Below, one piece after another: positions 51,634-60,884 of a stretch of 64,000 nucleotides of DNA. Within the stretch, counting starts at the first letter, position 1; every line of letters begins with the position of its first letter. The notes beneath the pieces were generated by a model. That model was not told the DNA's origin, made no database searches, and saw only the letters and a program-made list of their open reading frames with translations. Origin of the DNA: Acidobacteriota bacterium (GTDB lineage Bacteria; Acidobacteriota; Terriglobia; Terriglobales; Acidobacteriaceae); assembly GCA_003225055.1 (NCBI GenBank), contig QIAU01000120.1, forward strand, positions 1-64,000, read 5' to 3'. The position numbers and the translations under genes were made by a program.

Positions 51634-51655
51634 GTCGACTCGCCCGGGATGACAA
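51634..51655 (+). repeat. Dispersed palindromic repeat, family A (partial)
   Basis: GTCGACTCGCCCGGGATGACAA. The CGCCCGGGATGACAA right part matches CGCCCGGGACGACAA in dnaG (62404-62419) except for one base. Confidence 0.5.
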
Positions 51656-51671
51656 TGTTGAGTAGCCTGCG

Positions 51672-52967
51672 TCATTTCAAATGTGCTGGCGCTTCTGTCT
51701 GCTTTGGTGTGGCGGATTCCGTTGCCGCGACTTTGGGCAGAGCGTATTTCGGCTTAATTTCATGGCATCCCGGCTCGCAGTACACCCCCGAAGCTGCGCT
51801 TTCCGGAGCCGGCATCGGGGAGGCGAGAGCGAATTCCCGGTCGGTCTCAAGTTGCTTCTCCACGTCGGCTATCAGCTTTTCGTTCTCCCCCGCACTTAGC
51901 CACTTCTTATTCAGGAGATACTTTTCAAGACGAGCGATCGGATCCCGTTTGCGCCAGTGTTCGAATAGCGGCTTAGGAACATATTCGGCTGCATCGTGGA
52001 TCGCGTGTCCTTTCATGCGCATCATCTTGGCTTCAATCAGGGTCGGCCCTTCTCCGCGGCGGGCGCGTTCGCAGGCTTCGTGGGCCGCATCGTACACCTG
52101 GCAAGCGTCCGTGCCGTCCACGATCACCCCCGGAATACCGTAAGCAATGGCCCGTTCCGCCAGATCTTTCACGCAGAACTGCATGTCGCAAGGGGTGGAG
52201 TATCCCCAGAGATTGTTTTCGACCAACAGTACAAGTCCAAGTTTCTGCACGGCGGCCAGGTTCAGGCCCTCATAGGTGACTCCGGTGGACTGGCCCCCAT
52301 CCCCGATGTAAGTCATCACTGCGATGTTGCACCCTTGCAGCCGAGCCCCCAGCGCCACACCCGCCAGAACTGGAATCAGATCGCCCAGGGTCGAGATTGG
52401 AGCCACTACATTTCGTTTCTGAATGTCGCCAAAATGGGAGGACGCGTCCCGGCCCTGGGTGGGCGAGCCAGCCTTCGCCAAGTACTGCATCATGATGTCG
52501 CGCGCGGAGAAGCCGCGCACCAGCAGCGACCCCTGGTTGCGGATCATGGGCCCCATCCAGTCTTCCGGGCGCAACGTGTAGGCCGAGGCACAAGAGCAGG
52601 CTTCCTGGCCGAGGCCGAAGTAAACACCGCCTACCACTTTGCCTTGCTTGTAGAGGTTTTCGAGCGCCGCCTCCATGCGGCGGTTGAGGAGCATCCAGCG
52701 ATAGATCTCGATCGACTGCTTCTTGTCGAGGTAGCTTGATTCGCGGAGGGGCGGAACTGGGGTGTTCAGGTCGCCGGTCACTTCGTAGCGAACCTGGCCG
52801 TCGGCGCGGACTTGCGTCAGTTGAAAGCTTGGTTTTTCAAGCCGGTAATCAACAATGGTGTAGGTGCGCTGATGAGAAGCACCCGGCGGCGGGGAGGGTG
52901 AGCCGCATCCGTTTGAGCCGGTCCCTCCTGCGGAATTCGCCCGTTTCCGTGTTTTCTTCTTTGCCAT
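51672..52967 (-). CDS. 2-oxoacid dehydrogenase E1 component, alpha subunit
   Basis: A 431-residue E1-alpha. The ThDP/Mg motif is GDGGQSTGVTYEGLN to LVENN (about residues 243-272). RNQGSLLVRGFSARDIMM and GRDASSHFGD are typical of the branched-chain/pyruvate E1-alpha. An N-terminal extension of about 80 residues is basic then Ser/Gly/Pro-rich, and a C-terminal Ala/Glu/Thr tail extends past the usual end. It follows lipB by 27 nt. With E1-beta it makes the decarboxylase tetramer. Confidence 0.94.
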   Translation of the reverse strand: MAKKKTRKRANSAGGTGSNGCGSPSPPPGASHQRTYTIVDYRLEKPSFQLTQVRADGQVRYEVTGDLNTPVPPLRESSYLDKKQSIEIYRWMLLNRRMEAALENLYKQGKVVGGVYFGLGQEACSCASAYTLRPEDWMGPMIRNQGSLLVRGFSARDIMMQYLAKAGSPTQGRDASSHFGDIQKRNVVAPISTLGDLIPVLAGVALGARLQGCNIAVMTYIGDGGQSTGVTYEGLNLAAVQKLGLVLLVENNLWGYSTPCDMQFCVKDLAERAIAYGIPGVIVDGTDACQVYDAAHEACERARRGEGPTLIEAKMMRMKGHAIHDAAEYVPKPLFEHWRKRDPIARLEKYLLNKKWLSAGENEKLIADVEKQLETDREFALASPMPAPESAASGVYCEPGCHEIKPKYALPKVAATESATPKQTEAPAHLK

Positions 52968-52994
52968 TGCGGTAGTCGAACGGCACAGAATTCC

Positions 52995-53801
52995 TTACGC
53001 CCAGAAGGTTTGTTCTTCCTCGTGCAATTTGCGTAGATCGGCCGGCGGCTTCATCGGCACACCGGTGGCATTGCCGGTCAATTCTTCCAGGGTGTCCACG
53101 ATTGCAATCTCCGTGCCGAATACTTCTCCGAAGTGACGGGTTATGGTACTGGCAACTTCATCTAAAGATATCTTCCTGCCCAATTGCTTCTGCATAGACG
53201 TAACCGGTTTGGAGGTAATGCCGCACGGAACGATCAGTTTGAAGTAGTCGAGATCGGTGTTCACGTTGAGGGCGAAGCCGTGGGACGTGACCGCTCGCGA
53301 GATGTGCACGCCAATGGCGGCAATCTTGGCCTGGCCACTGCTCAGGTGGGGACGGGTCTCCGACCCGCTAGCACACGTCCATACTCCAGTTAGGCTTTTT
53401 ACCCGTTCCGTGCTGATACCGAATGCGGCACAGGTGCGGATCAAGACCTCCTCCAGGCGGCGAACAAATTCGACCGCTCCCAGATTCTTCCTTTTTGGGT
53501 CCGATGAAGAGAAACCATGCAGATCAAAGATGGGATACGCAACCAGTTGTCCGGGACCGTGGAACGTAACGTCTCCCCCGCGGTCGCACTCCAACCTTTC
53601 CACGCCGCGTTTTGCCAGTTGCTCCGTTGATACCAGGACGTTGGCCGCTCTGGCATTGCGCCCCAGCGTGATCACCGGCGAGTGCTCAAGGAGCAGCAGC
53701 ACATCACCGACACGGGCTTCTTTCCGCATTTCTACCAATCGCTGCTGCAAACGCAGGCCGGTGGCGTAATCGATGAGGCCGAGTTGTACGACGCAGATCA
53801 C
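52995..53801 (-). CDS. lipB: Octanoyltransferase LipB with an in-frame insertion
   Basis: A 268-residue LipB, which moves octanoyl from ACP to lipoyl domains such as that of the E2 encoded downstream. GGDVTFHGPGQLVAYPIFDL is the substrate motif; the catalytic Lys is in KIAAIG and the catalytic Cys in VPCGITSKPVTS. Between TGVW and KIAAIG, where family members have only a few residues, there are about 15 extra residues (TCASGSETRPHLSSGQ) encoded by a family B palindromic repeat. The insertion is next to the catalytic Lys, so effect on activity is an open question. It lies 15 nt after lpdA. Confidence 0.93.
   Translation of the reverse strand: MICVVQLGLIDYATGLRLQQRLVEMRKEARVGDVLLLLEHSPVITLGRNARAANVLVSTEQLAKRGVERLECDRGGDVTFHGPGQLVAYPIFDLHGFSSSDPKRKNLGAVEFVRRLEEVLIRTCAAFGISTERVKSLTGVWTCASGSETRPHLSSGQAKIAAIGVHISRAVTSHGFALNVNTDLDYFKLIVPCGITSKPVTSMQKQLGRKISLDEVASTITRHFGEVFGTEIAIVDTLEELTGNATGVPMKPPADLRKLHEEEQTFWA
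53344..53376. repeat. Intragenic family B palindromic repeat in lipB
   Basis: GGGGACGGGTCTCCGACCCGC with palindrome GGGTC-TCC-GACCC (53354-53366). It is translated in frame within LipB as about twelve residues. Confidence 0.65.
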
Positions 53802-53816
53802 TGGGTTCGTTGACGG

Positions 53817-55235
53817 TTATGCGTTAATTGCCAGCCCATACACGCTGTTGGATGCGTCGAGCATGGCCTCAGCCAAGGTTGGATGAGCATGAATCGTCCA
53901 CATCAAGTCTTCGACCGTGGCCTCCAGTTCCATGGCGGTGACGGCTTCAGCGATCAACTCGGTTGCCTGCGGTCCAATGATGTGCACGCCAAGAATCTCG
54001 CCATACTTGGCATCAGAAACGATCTTGATAAAACCTTCGGGCTCGCCGACGATCGAGGCGCGTGAGTTGGCCGTGAACGGGAACCGACCAAGCTGTACGG
54101 TATAGCCCATCTCCTCAGCTTTAACTTCGCTCAAACCAACGCTGCCGATTTCAGGATGACAATAGGTGCAGTTGGGAATCTTTCGCAGGTCGATTGGCTT
54201 ATCTCCCTTTCCGGCGATCTTGGACACCGCTACGATTCCCTCCATGGCGCCAACGTGTGCCAGCTGCGGTGTACCGGCCACGATGTCGCCAATCGCGTAG
54301 ATGCCGGGTTCATCGGTTTGCATCCATTCGTTAGTCTTGATGAAGCCGCGGTCGGGCTTAATCTTCGTCTTCTCCAGGCCAACTTTCTCGGTTAGTGGCT
54401 TGCGCCCTACGGCAATCAGAATTTTCTCCGCCTCGATGGTCTGTTGCTTGCCGTCAGCCGTCACCCTCACGCTCACGCCGTTCTTGGCTTTGTCTACCTT
54501 GTCGACCTTGGCGCCGGTGAGGAAGTTTATTCCGCGCTTGCGGAAGACGCGCGCCAGTTCTTTCGAAATATCCTCGTCCTCGACCGGCACCAGCCGCGGC
54601 AACATTTCGAGGATGGTCACTTCCGCTCCAAATGATCGGTAGAGCGAAGCGAATTCCACACCCACTGCACCGGCTCCGACCACCACCAGGGATTTGGGAA
54701 TGGCATTAAGCGCCAATATCTCAATATTCGTGAGAACGCGCGGATCCGGTTCCAAGCCGGGCAACATGCGGGCCTCCGAACCGGTCGCCACGATCACGTT
54801 CTTGGCTTTAATGGAATCTGTCGCACCTCCCGCCGCTGAAACCTCCACGGTGAGAACGCCATTTTTGGCCGGCCCAGTCAGGGCCCCGTATCCGGAAACG
54901 GTATCCACCTTGTTCTTGCGCATCAGGAACTCGAGTCCCTTGGCATGTTTTGCGACGATTTTGGATTTGCGCTCCTGGATAGCCGCCCAATTCAGCTTGC
55001 GCGCATCGACTCCGTCAATGCCAAATTCCTTGGCCTCCTTCAGGTGATCCCAGATTTCGGCATTGAACAGCAACGCCTTGGTCGGAATGCAGCCCACGTG
55101 CAGACAGGTCCCGCCCAGCTTGTTATCTTTTTCAATCAGGCAGGTCCTCAGACCATACTGCCCAGCGCGGATGGCAGCGGTGTAGCCCGCCGGCCCGCTT
55201 CCGATTATGGTTACGTCATAGATGGTTTCCGCCAA
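53817..55235 (-). CDS. lpdA: Dihydrolipoyl dehydrogenase (E3)
   Basis: A 472-residue flavoprotein disulfide reductase. N-terminal FAD motif IIGSGPAGYTAAIRAGQYG, redox-active CLHVGCIPTK (Cys-x4-Cys), NAD-binding VVGAGAVGVEFASLYRSFG, and the C-terminal dimer motif TIHAHPTLAEAM with the catalytic His. It reoxidises dihydrolipoamide on E2 and makes NADH. First of the 2-oxoacid dehydrogenase genes, 82 nt after hemB. Confidence 0.96.
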   Translation of the reverse strand: MAETIYDVTIIGSGPAGYTAAIRAGQYGLRTCLIEKDNKLGGTCLHVGCIPTKALLFNAEIWDHLKEAKEFGIDGVDARKLNWAAIQERKSKIVAKHAKGLEFLMRKNKVDTVSGYGALTGPAKNGVLTVEVSAAGGATDSIKAKNVIVATGSEARMLPGLEPDPRVLTNIEILALNAIPKSLVVVGAGAVGVEFASLYRSFGAEVTILEMLPRLVPVEDEDISKELARVFRKRGINFLTGAKVDKVDKAKNGVSVRVTADGKQQTIEAEKILIAVGRKPLTEKVGLEKTKIKPDRGFIKTNEWMQTDEPGIYAIGDIVAGTPQLAHVGAMEGIVAVSKIAGKGDKPIDLRKIPNCTYCHPEIGSVGLSEVKAEEMGYTVQLGRFPFTANSRASIVGEPEGFIKIVSDAKYGEILGVHIIGPQATELIAEAVTAMELEATVEDLMWTIHAHPTLAEAMLDASNSVYGLAINA

Positions 55236-55317
55236 AGTCGTGCTCCGTGCTAGCTGGAATCTTGGGAGATACTCAAATAGGTGATTCTACGACAGCGGCA
55301 TTCGATTCGAAAAACGC

Positions 55318-56355
55318 CTAGGCGAGCAGCTTGGCGGCGTCTTTGGCGAAGTAAGTGAGAATGATTTGGGCGCCGGCGCGGCGAATCGAAGTCAGCGATT
55401 CCATGATGACCCGCTCGCGATCGACCCAGTCATTGCGCGCCGCGGCTTCGATCATCGCGTACTCGCCCGAGACCTGGTAAGCGGCTAGCGGGACGTCGAA
55501 GCGCTCACGGGCGGCGGCAATCACGTCCAGGTAGGGCAGCGCAGGCTTGACCATGATCATATCGGCGCCTTCCTGCAGATCGAGGTCGATTTCCCGCATG
55601 GCTTCCCGGATGTTCGCCGGATCCATCTGATAGGAACGGCGGTCGCCGAATTGCGGCGCAGAATCCGCCGCCTCGCGGAAGGGCCCGTAGAAACCGGATG
55701 CGAATTTGGCGGCGTAGGAGAGTATTGGAGTATTGAGGAACTGAGCCTGATCGAGGGCCTTTCGAATCGCCGCGACTCGGCCGTCCATCATGTCGGAGGG
55801 GGCAATGATATCGATTCCCGCACGCACTTGCGAAACGGCGGTCCGGGCCAGCAACTCCAGCGTCGCATCGTTGACGATCTCGTAATCGGTGGTGGTCGAG
55901 GGCGGAGGAGCCACGGCCGAGGCTGCTCCGAGAGACTGAGGCCCGACAGCAGCACGCACAATCCCGCAATGGCCGTGCGAGGTGTATTCGCACAGGCAGA
56001 CATCGCCCATGATGACCAGCTTGGGTAGCTCGCGCTTAATCGCCCGTGTCGCTTGCTGAACAATTCCTTCTTCAGCCCAGGCTCCGCTTGCCACCTCATC
56101 TTTGCTTTGGGGCAGACCGAATAAAATAATGGACCCTACCCCCAGCGAATGCGCTTCTCGAGCCTCTTTTACGGCCTCATCCACCGAGAGGTTGAACACT
56201 CCCGGCATCGAGCGCACCTCTTTGCGCACACCCTCGCCGGGGCAGACGAATATTGGATACACAAAGGCTTCGGGCGTCAGGTGAGTTTCGCGCACAATCG
56301 AGCGCAGTTGCTCGCTGCGGCGCAGTCGGCGAAGGCGGGTAATTGGGAAAGCCAT
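55318..56355 (-). CDS. hemB: Delta-aminolevulinic acid dehydratase (porphobilinogen synthase)
   Basis: A 345-residue HemB, which condenses two aminolevulinate molecules to porphobilinogen for haem. Active-site lysines are in [19 protein letters not shown] and [12 protein letters not shown]. The metal loop reads [15 protein letters not shown] with three Cys, so it is the zinc-dependent type. A short Ala/Pro/Ser/Thr stretch ([15 protein letters not shown]) seems to extend the loop after it. It lies upstream of lpdA on the same strand; haem would serve the cytochrome c of the same region, but no direct link is shown. Confidence 0.95.
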   Translation of the reverse strand: MAFPITRLRRLRRSEQLRSIVRETHLTPEAFVYPIFVCPGEGVRKEVRSMPGVFNLSVDEAVKEAREAHSLGVGSIILFGLPQSKDEVASGAWAEEGIVQQATRAIKRELPKLVIMGDVCLCEYTSHGHCGIVRAAVGPQSLGAASAVAPPPSTTTDYEIVNDATLELLARTAVSQVRAGIDIIAPSDMMDGRVAAIRKALDQAQFLNTPILSYAAKFASGFYGPFREAADSAPQFGDRRSYQMDPANIREAMREIDLDLQEGADMIMVKPALPYLDVIAAARERFDVPLAAYQVSGEYAMIEAAARNDWVDRERVIMESLTSIRRAGAQIILTYFAKDAAKLLA

Positions 56356-56471
56356 GTTTGGAAGACGATGAGCGGCAAGGGGCTCATCACTACAGGCGAT
56401 TCTAACAGACTGGCGGCGGCAAAATTAGCCAAAGGAGCCCGCCCGAACCCCGGCTAAAATGGATGTCGCAG

Positions 56472-56487
56472 TGTGATCTACGTCACA
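56472..56487 (+). promoter_or_regulatory. Perfect CRP/FNR-superfamily type operator
   Basis: TGTGATCTACGTCACA is a perfect TGTGA-N6-TCACA inverted repeat, the consensus site of CRP-like regulators. It lies 147 nt upstream of the histidine kinase ATG and about 115 nt upstream of hemB on the other strand, so it could act on either gene. Which regulator binds is unknown; no crp-like gene is in the window. Confidence 0.6.
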
Positions 56488-56633
56488 ATCTTCTGTGTCC
56501 TCGAGGTGATAGTTGGGATGCTCAACTAATTCGCGCTCGGGCATTCCACCTCCAGGGTAAGACTTCCGTAACGGGCAGGTTGACCTGCGTAACTTTTTGG
56601 TTTTCAAGAGCTGGGCATAGACTGCGGATAAAG

Positions 56634-58376
56634 ATGAAGATGGGCCGAAACGGGTGGTTGGGGTGTGCAGGAGCATTCACTCTCCTTTACCTGATCGTGT
56701 CTCTCACGGTTTCCCGCAGTTTTGGCCTGACCCTTCTGGGGGATGTCAGCGCTCTTGCCCTCCTCGTTCTGGCGACCGTGCAGATGGCTGCCCATGCCCT
56801 GTCCAACCGCGGACAGACACGCAGCTTTTGGATTCTGATGGCGAGCGGGTTCGCCATGTGGGCGGCCAACCAGACGGGCTGGAGCTACTACGAGCTGCTT
56901 TTGCGGCGGGATATGCCTGATCCCTATGCGGGCGACATTATCCTGTTCCTTCATGTTGTGCCGTTGATGGCGGCGGTCGCTCTTCGGCCCCACCGTCCGC
57001 CAGCGGCTGGAAAGCTCTATTTCAGCACTTTGAATCTGCTGATGCTGGTTGCCTGGTGGGTTTTCCTGTATGCCTTTATCGTTTTTCCCGATGAGTACAT
57101 CGTGCTGAATATTCCCGTCTACGGCCGCAGCTATGATCTGCTCTACCTGCTGGAGAACCTGCTGTTGGTAGCGTTTTTCGGCATTGCCGCAGCGGCTAGT
57201 GAGAACGTGTGGAAGAAGATCTACTGGAATCTGTTTGGGGCCGCCGGACTATACACCATAGCTTCCGTGACCATCAACCTGGCAATTGACCATGGCCGCT
57301 ATTACACCGGCTCTAGGTATGACGTTCCGCTGGTTGTGTCCCTCTGTTGGTTTGTATGGGTGGGCCTTATCGCTGGACGGGTACAGACCGCCGCCGAACC
57401 CGCCGTGGAGAATGACGGACGATTGATTGCGTTAGCGCCGCGAATCGCTATGCTCGCCATCCTTTCGCTGCCTGTCCTGGGGCTCTGGGCATACCTGTTC
57501 GATCCGTCTCCCACCCCCGTACGGCGTTTCAGGTTGCTGGTGGCTCTCGCGGCCATCCTGGTTCTCGGTTCATTCGTTTTTCTCAAGCAATACCTGCTCG
57601 ACCATCAGCTGGTGCGGTTGTTGCACGAGACTCATCGCAGTTTTGAGAACCTGCAGCGGCTGCAGGCAGAACTGGTACAGAAGGAGAAATTGGCAGCATT
57701 GGGCCAGATGGTGGCCGGCGCTGCGCACGAGATCAACAACCCCGTAGCCGCTATCGTTGGTTACACCGACCTGCTTTCCGACAGTGGATTGCTCAACCCA
57801 GAACAGCTTTCCATGACGCGCAAGATTGGCCAACAAGCGCGGCGTACCCACAGCCTCCTTTCCGATCTGTTGAGTTTCGCGCAGCAGAATGCGGCAGAAA
57901 AATCTCTCGTGGATATCGGCTCCCTCTTACAGAAGGCGATCCAAGCCGAAGGTCTCCGCCGGAATCAGAAAATTCGGGTGGAAGCGAGGATCGACCGCGA
58001 TCTGCCCAGAATTTTGGGGAACGCCAATCAACTCTTTCAGGCGTGCACCGAGATTGTCCGCAATGCGGTCGATGCCCTAGAGGAGGTTGGCGGCGGCACA
58101 TTCGTGATTGCGGCCTTTTTGCAGGGCGACGAGATTGTTGTCGAGTTCTCGGACACTGGCCGCGGCTTGCGCGAGCCCAACAAGGTTTTTGATCCGTTCT
58201 ACACCACCAAGCCCATCGGCAAGGGTACAGGCCTGGGGTTGAGCGCGACCTATGGCGTTGTGCAACACCATCAGGGACACATCACCTGCTATAACAAGCC
58301 GGAAGGCGGAGCGCTCTTTATTGTGCGTTTGCCGGTTGCCCGGCCAGCCGTGGCGGCAGCCCCAGGCAATGCCTGA
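56634..58376 (+). CDS. Orphan sensor histidine kinase
   Basis: A 580-residue membrane kinase. About eight to ten hydrophobic helices fill residues 1-325 (for example WLGCAGAFTLLYLIVSLTVS, LLYLLENLLLVAFFGIAAAA), forming a 7TM-like sensor. A short coiled coil follows, then the HisKA domain with AAHEINNPVAAIVGYTDLL (phospho-His near residue 364), and the HATPase domain with N-box EIVRNAVDALEE, G1 DTGRGL, F FDPFYTTKPIG and G2 GTGLGLS. The frame is open upstream to 56463, but the ATG at 56634 starts just before the first helix. No response regulator is adjacent. A CRP-type site lies upstream. Confidence 0.9.
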   Translation: MKMGRNGWLGCAGAFTLLYLIVSLTVSRSFGLTLLGDVSALALLVLATVQMAAHALSNRGQTRSFWILMASGFAMWAANQTGWSYYELLLRRDMPDPYAGDIILFLHVVPLMAAVALRPHRPPAAGKLYFSTLNLLMLVAWWVFLYAFIVFPDEYIVLNIPVYGRSYDLLYLLENLLLVAFFGIAAAASENVWKKIYWNLFGAAGLYTIASVTINLAIDHGRYYTGSRYDVPLVVSLCWFVWVGLIAGRVQTAAEPAVENDGRLIALAPRIAMLAILSLPVLGLWAYLFDPSPTPVRRFRLLVALAAILVLGSFVFLKQYLLDHQLVRLLHETHRSFENLQRLQAELVQKEKLAALGQMVAGAAHEINNPVAAIVGYTDLLSDSGLLNPEQLSMTRKIGQQARRTHSLLSDLLSFAQQNAAEKSLVDIGSLLQKAIQAEGLRRNQKIRVEARIDRDLPRILGNANQLFQACTEIVRNAVDALEEVGGGTFVIAAFLQGDEIVVEFSDTGRGLREPNKVFDPFYTTKPIGKGTGLGLSATYGVVQHHQGHITCYNKPEGGALFIVRLPVARPAVAAAPGNA

Positions 58377-58410
58377 CGTTTGGCCCGGGGATTGGGTAAC
58401 ATGATTTCCC

Positions 58411-60876
58411 ATGTTGCCGCAGCCACTCGCTCACAGCAGCGCTCGCCTTCTCGAATTCGAGTCGCTACGCGAATTATTGCGGGGCTATGCCCCATCTCCA
58501 CTGGGCCAGGGACGCGTTGCGAGCCTCGCGCCTTCTGCCGACCGCTCGTGGATTGCAGGCCAGCAGCGCTTGACATCCGATATCCGGGAATTCCGCCGCG
58601 TGGGTGGACGTTTTGATTTTGCGGGACTTTTGGAGATCGGCAAACTCCTGGACAAGGCGCGCATCGCAAGGTCGGCCCTGGAAACGGCGGAGATTCGCGA
58701 TGTTGTGCTGGTTGTGGATCGCGCCGCTGAATGGCGGGAAATCGCTCTGAAGCCTCCCGCCGCCATGAAGACGGAGTGGACGGCAGTCACAAGTCTGTCG
58801 TCTGCCATTATCGACTTCACCGAGTTCCTCCGGTCTTTTCGCAACAAGATCCTGCCTGACGGCACGCTGGATGACCGCGCCTCCCCTGAACTGGCGCGCA
58901 TTCGGCGGGACATTGAAAAGCAGAAACGGACGATTCAGGACTCATTGCGCAGTTACCTGCGCCGTCTGGCGGAAGGCGGCGCTGTTCAGCAAGAGCTCGT
59001 GACGATTCGCGGCGAGCGCTTCGTGGTTCCTATCAAGATCGAGCAGAAGCGGCGGGTTCAGGGAGTGGTGCACGGCGCCAGTTCCAGCGGGCAAACGGTT
59101 TTCGTCGAGCCGCTCGAAACCATTGAGCAAAACAATGAATTGGTTCGCCTGCTAGATGAAGAGCAATCCGAAATTCACCGCATCCTGCTGGAGATGACTT
59201 GCCGCATCGGAGAAAATTCCGATGCCATCCTCTCCGCCGCCGCCACTCTGGCGGATCTCGAACTGCAGTTCGCGAAAGCCCGGTTCGCGGAAGATTACCG
59301 CTGTGTTCCGGTCGACTTCGGAATACGCGAGGACGGCCGCCCTCGGCCGCCCATGCCTAGCGAAGGTCGGCTGCTGCTCGACAAAGCTCGTCATCCGTTA
59401 CTGGAGCGGAATCTCAAGAGCCAAGGCGGCGACATTGTCCCGATCACCGTTGAACTTGAAGGCGCCCGCCGCGAACTGATCATCACCGGCCCCAATACGG
59501 GCGGCAAAACGGTCGCGCTCAAGACCGTGGGCCTACTCGCCCTGATGGCGCAATCTGGCCTTCCAGTGCCCGCAGATCGTGCCCAGCTGCCGGTCTTCGA
59601 CGCCATCTTGGCCGACCTCGGCGACTACCAATCGATCGAGCAGAATCTCTCGACTTTCTCGGCGCACGTCACGAATATCGATTTCATTTCCCGCACCGCA
59701 ACCATCCATTCACTTGTGATCCTGGACGAGCTGGGCTCGGCCACTGATCCCGAAGAAGGCGCCGCGTTGGCAGTCGCAATCGCTGAACATTTTCGCGGGA
59801 TCGGCGCGATGACCGTCATTTCGACTCATCACACTTCTCTCAAAATCTATGCCGCCAACACGCCCTCGGTGATCAATGCCGCCGTAGGTTTTGATGAGGC
59901 CACGCTGCAGCCGACTTACCAGCTGAAGCTCGGCGTGCCGGGTGCGTCGGCCGGCATCAACATCGCGCAACGTCTCGGACTGAATCCAGCCATCATCGAG
60001 TCTGCCCGCAGCAAGCTGAGCACGCAGACCCGGGACGTCGCCAGATTTCTCGACCGCTTGCATGCTGAGTTGCGGGAAGCGGAGAACGAACGCCTAAAGC
60101 TGCAGCAGCGCGAGCGAGAAGTTGAGCGGGAGAAGGCGCGGCTGGCAGCGGAAGGTGCTCGTGAACAGCGCGACAGAGTCCGCGAGATGGAGAAAAAGCT
60201 CGACAGCCTGTTCAAGGATTTCGAATACCACGCCCGCGAGGCCGTTAATTGGATTCAGGACCGCGCGGCTGCCCAGAAGCTCTCGAAAGACGCCGAACGC
60301 CGCATCGCGAAGCTGCGCCGTCAGTTTCGTGAGCAATTCGATTCGACGGTTGTCGCCCACTCGACGGGAGCCGATCGGGGCGATCCACACGCGCAAGCTC
60401 ATGTTATCAAGCACGTGTCCGAAGGCGACACAGTGAAGTTGAAGTCGCTGGGAAGGCCCGCAGTGGTCAAACGCAGTCTCGACGCCGATCAATTCGAGGT
60501 TGAAATTGGCGCGATGAAGATGAAAATTTCACGCGATGATATTGCCGAGGTGCTGATTCGCGCCTCCGATTCTCCCGTGAAAGCTGCCCGGGCGCGTGGC
60601 ATCAGCGTTTCGCTCGAGAGCGACCTGAAGACGCCGTCTGAGATCAACGTGATCGGCCGCACGGTGGATGATGCAACGAGGGAAGTTGAGAAGTTCGTGG
60701 ATCGCGCCTTCCTGGCAGGACTACCGCGCGTACGGGTGGTGCACGGCAGCGGCATGGGGATTCTGCGTAAGGCGCTGCGCCAGTATCTCGAGAAGCATCC
60801 GCATGTGGCGTCGGTGTCCGAGCCCCCGCAGAACGAGGGCGGAGCGGGAGCCACGGTGGTCGAGCTGAGGGTATAG
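58411..60876 (+). CDS. mutS2: Endonuclease MutS2
   Basis: An 821-residue MutS2. The ATPase domain has Walker A ITGPNTGGKTVALKT and Walker B SLVILDELGSATDPEEGAA; a long coiled coil follows (about residues 545-640, rich in Glu/Arg/Lys), and the C-terminus is a Smr nuclease domain (INVIGRTVDDATREVEKFVD, RVVHGSGMGILRKALRQYL). It lacks the mismatch-recognition domain of MutS1. MutS2 acts on branched DNA and in ribosome quality control in different bacteria. 34 nt after the kinase stop, so possibly cotranscribed. Confidence 0.95.
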   Translation: MLPQPLAHSSARLLEFESLRELLRGYAPSPLGQGRVASLAPSADRSWIAGQQRLTSDIREFRRVGGRFDFAGLLEIGKLLDKARIARSALETAEIRDVVLVVDRAAEWREIALKPPAAMKTEWTAVTSLSSAIIDFTEFLRSFRNKILPDGTLDDRASPELARIRRDIEKQKRTIQDSLRSYLRRLAEGGAVQQELVTIRGERFVVPIKIEQKRRVQGVVHGASSSGQTVFVEPLETIEQNNELVRLLDEEQSEIHRILLEMTCRIGENSDAILSAAATLADLELQFAKARFAEDYRCVPVDFGIREDGRPRPPMPSEGRLLLDKARHPLLERNLKSQGGDIVPITVELEGARRELIITGPNTGGKTVALKTVGLLALMAQSGLPVPADRAQLPVFDAILADLGDYQSIEQNLSTFSAHVTNIDFISRTATIHSLVILDELGSATDPEEGAALAVAIAEHFRGIGAMTVISTHHTSLKIYAANTPSVINAAVGFDEATLQPTYQLKLGVPGASAGINIAQRLGLNPAIIESARSKLSTQTRDVARFLDRLHAELREAENERLKLQQREREVEREKARLAAEGAREQRDRVREMEKKLDSLFKDFEYHAREAVNWIQDRAAAQKLSKDAERRIAKLRRQFREQFDSTVVAHSTGADRGDPHAQAHVIKHVSEGDTVKLKSLGRPAVVKRSLDADQFEVEIGAMKMKISRDDIAEVLIRASDSPVKAARARGISVSLESDLKTPSEINVIGRTVDDATREVEKFVDRAFLAGLPRVRVVHGSGMGILRKALRQYLEKHPHVASVSEPPQNEGGAGATVVELRV

Positions 60877-60884
60877 CTCCCCAC

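Noticed and set aside
57302-57586. 94-codon minus-strand frame within the histidine kinase
   Set aside because: A shadow of the kinase reading frame, without motif or ribosome site.
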